Assembly: GCA_013361745.1 (NCBI GenBank) | Contig: JABFXM010000490.1 | Coordinates: forward strand, 1-6,240 | Source of the DNA: Gemmatimonadaceae bacterium | GTDB lineage: Bacteria; Gemmatimonadota; Gemmatimonadetes; Gemmatimonadales; Gemmatimonadaceae | Direction of reading: 5' to 3' | DNA: 6,240 bases | Part shown: in pieces, positions 5,710-6,240 of the stretch | How the letters are laid out: each line of letters starts with the position of its first letter | How positions within the stretch are numbered: position 1 is the first letter of the stretch | The notes under the pieces: generated by a model | Told to the model about the DNA's origin: nothing | The model's database searches: none | The model's input: the letters and a program-made list of their open reading frames with translations, nothing else | Position numbers and translations under genes: made by a program

Positions 5710-6240
5710 CTACTCGATCAGGTCCAGGTCCAGCGCGTCCACCGCGGCGCCGAGGGTGGGGTCCTTCTTGCGCAGCGCGGTCACGCGGTCGGCGCGCACC
5801 GACTCGTCGGTGATGCGCTTCGGCGCCGTCGCGGGTTTGCCGCTCGCCGCGGCCTGAATGACGATGCGCTCGGCGCCGCTGAAGAGGGTGCGGACCGCCT
5901 CGAGCGTCTCGTTCTTTCCGCTCTCGAGCGCCTGCGCGCGGATCTCGTCGGGCTCGTCGAGACGCAGGGTGATCACGCCCTGCGCGCTCACCGCCGCGGG
6001 CGCGGACTCGGCGAGTGCCGCGGCGAGCAGCGCCCGCCCCTGCGCGCGCACACGCGCGATGACATCGTCCCAGCGCTCGGCGAGGGTGTTCGCGTCCACG
6101 CGCGGCAGCGGCGCGACGCGCGCCGTATGTCCCGCGTCGTCGCTGACGCCCATGCGATGCTCGACGCCCAGCTCGGGGCGTGGCACGCCCACGGGCTTCG
6201 CGACCGGCGGCTTCGCGATGGCGGGGGCGACGGGCGCGGC
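5710..6240 (-). CDS. dnaX: DNA polymerase III subunit gamma/tau, C-terminal part
   Basis: Only the last 176 codons are in the window; the ATPase part lies beyond its end. The frame is open from the edge to TAG at 5710-5712. The segment begins with an Ala/Pro/Lys-rich linker (A-P-V-A-P-A-I-A-K-P-P-V), as in tau-type proteins. It then has a folded part typical of the DnaX C-terminal region: R-W-D-D-V-I-A-R-V, L-L-A-A-A-L-A-E-S, G-V-I-T-L-R-L, and later E-A-V-R-T-L-F-S-G-A-E-R-I-V. It ends with D-P-T-L-G-A-A-V-D-A-L-D-L-D-L-I-E. DnaX builds the clamp loader that places the beta clamp, and the tau tail contacts polymerase and helicase. The call depends partly on position: dnaX-ybaB-recR is a well-known gene order, and the tail alone diverges quickly. 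GTG codons inside this stretch are not the real start. Confidence 0.85.
   Translation of the reverse strand, partial: AAPVAPAIAKPPVAKPVGVPRPELGVEHRMGVSDDAGHTARVAPLPRVDANTLAERWDDVIARVRAQGRALLAAALAESAPAAVSAQGVITLRLDEPDEIRAQALESGKNETLEAVRTLFSGAERIVIQAAASGKPATAPKRITDESVRADRVTALRKKDPTLGAAVDALDLDLIE

Noticed and set aside
5273..5857. Plus-strand ORF with a K-G-S-K-A-S repeat protein
   Set aside because: It is a by-product of the DNA tandem repeat lying opposite ybaB and dnaX. The repeat has no stop in this frame only because its unit length is a multiple of three.

Overview
This is a high-GC bacterial chromosomal segment in which every supported gene lies on the minus strand, so transcription runs from high to low coordinates. 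In that direction the order is dnaX (3' part only), ybaB/ebfC, recR, a small unrecognised membrane protein, mglB, mglA, pgsA, cinA, and, after a 233 bp gap, a surface lipoprotein cut by the window start. The GC content, the dnaX-ybaB-recR block joined to mglBA, and the style of the IPT/Kelch lipoprotein suggest Gemmatimonadota or another high-GC, Gram-negative-type phylum. That placement is an inference from memory of similar gene orders, not a database result.

Region 6240-5260 holds the end of the clamp-loader subunit gene dnaX and the nucleoid-associated protein gene ybaB. Between them lies the most unusual DNA of the window: an array of eight 9-bp units facing a degenerate inverted copy. 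Together they form a long hairpin, and the right arm reads as a G-quadruplex pattern on the transcribed-sense strand. Region 5253-4394 holds recR, which starts two codons after the ybaB stop in the same frame, and a 90-residue one-helix membrane protein that overlaps the recR stop by 4 nt.

Region 4379-3201 is the mglB-mglA polarity module: a Roadblock/LC7 GTPase-activating protein and its small Ras-like GTPase, 12 nt apart. The MglA has an extra loop of roughly 30 residues near its C-terminus compared with the Myxococcus protein as I remember it. Region 3160-1161 holds pgsA (phosphatidylglycerophosphate synthase, integral membrane) and cinA (ADP-ribose pyrophosphatase / NMN amidohydrolase), separated by 2 nt.

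The tight spacing from ybaB to cinA suggests one operon combining replication/repair (dnaX, ybaB, recR), cell polarity (mglBA), phospholipid synthesis (pgsA) and pyridine-nucleotide salvage (cinA). The lipoprotein after the gap is probably a separate unit with its own leader. I see no RNA genes, CRISPR arrays, insertion sequences or phage genes. There is no clear new multi-gene system. The best leads are the repeat/hairpin element, the MglA insertion, and the small membrane protein next to mglBA.
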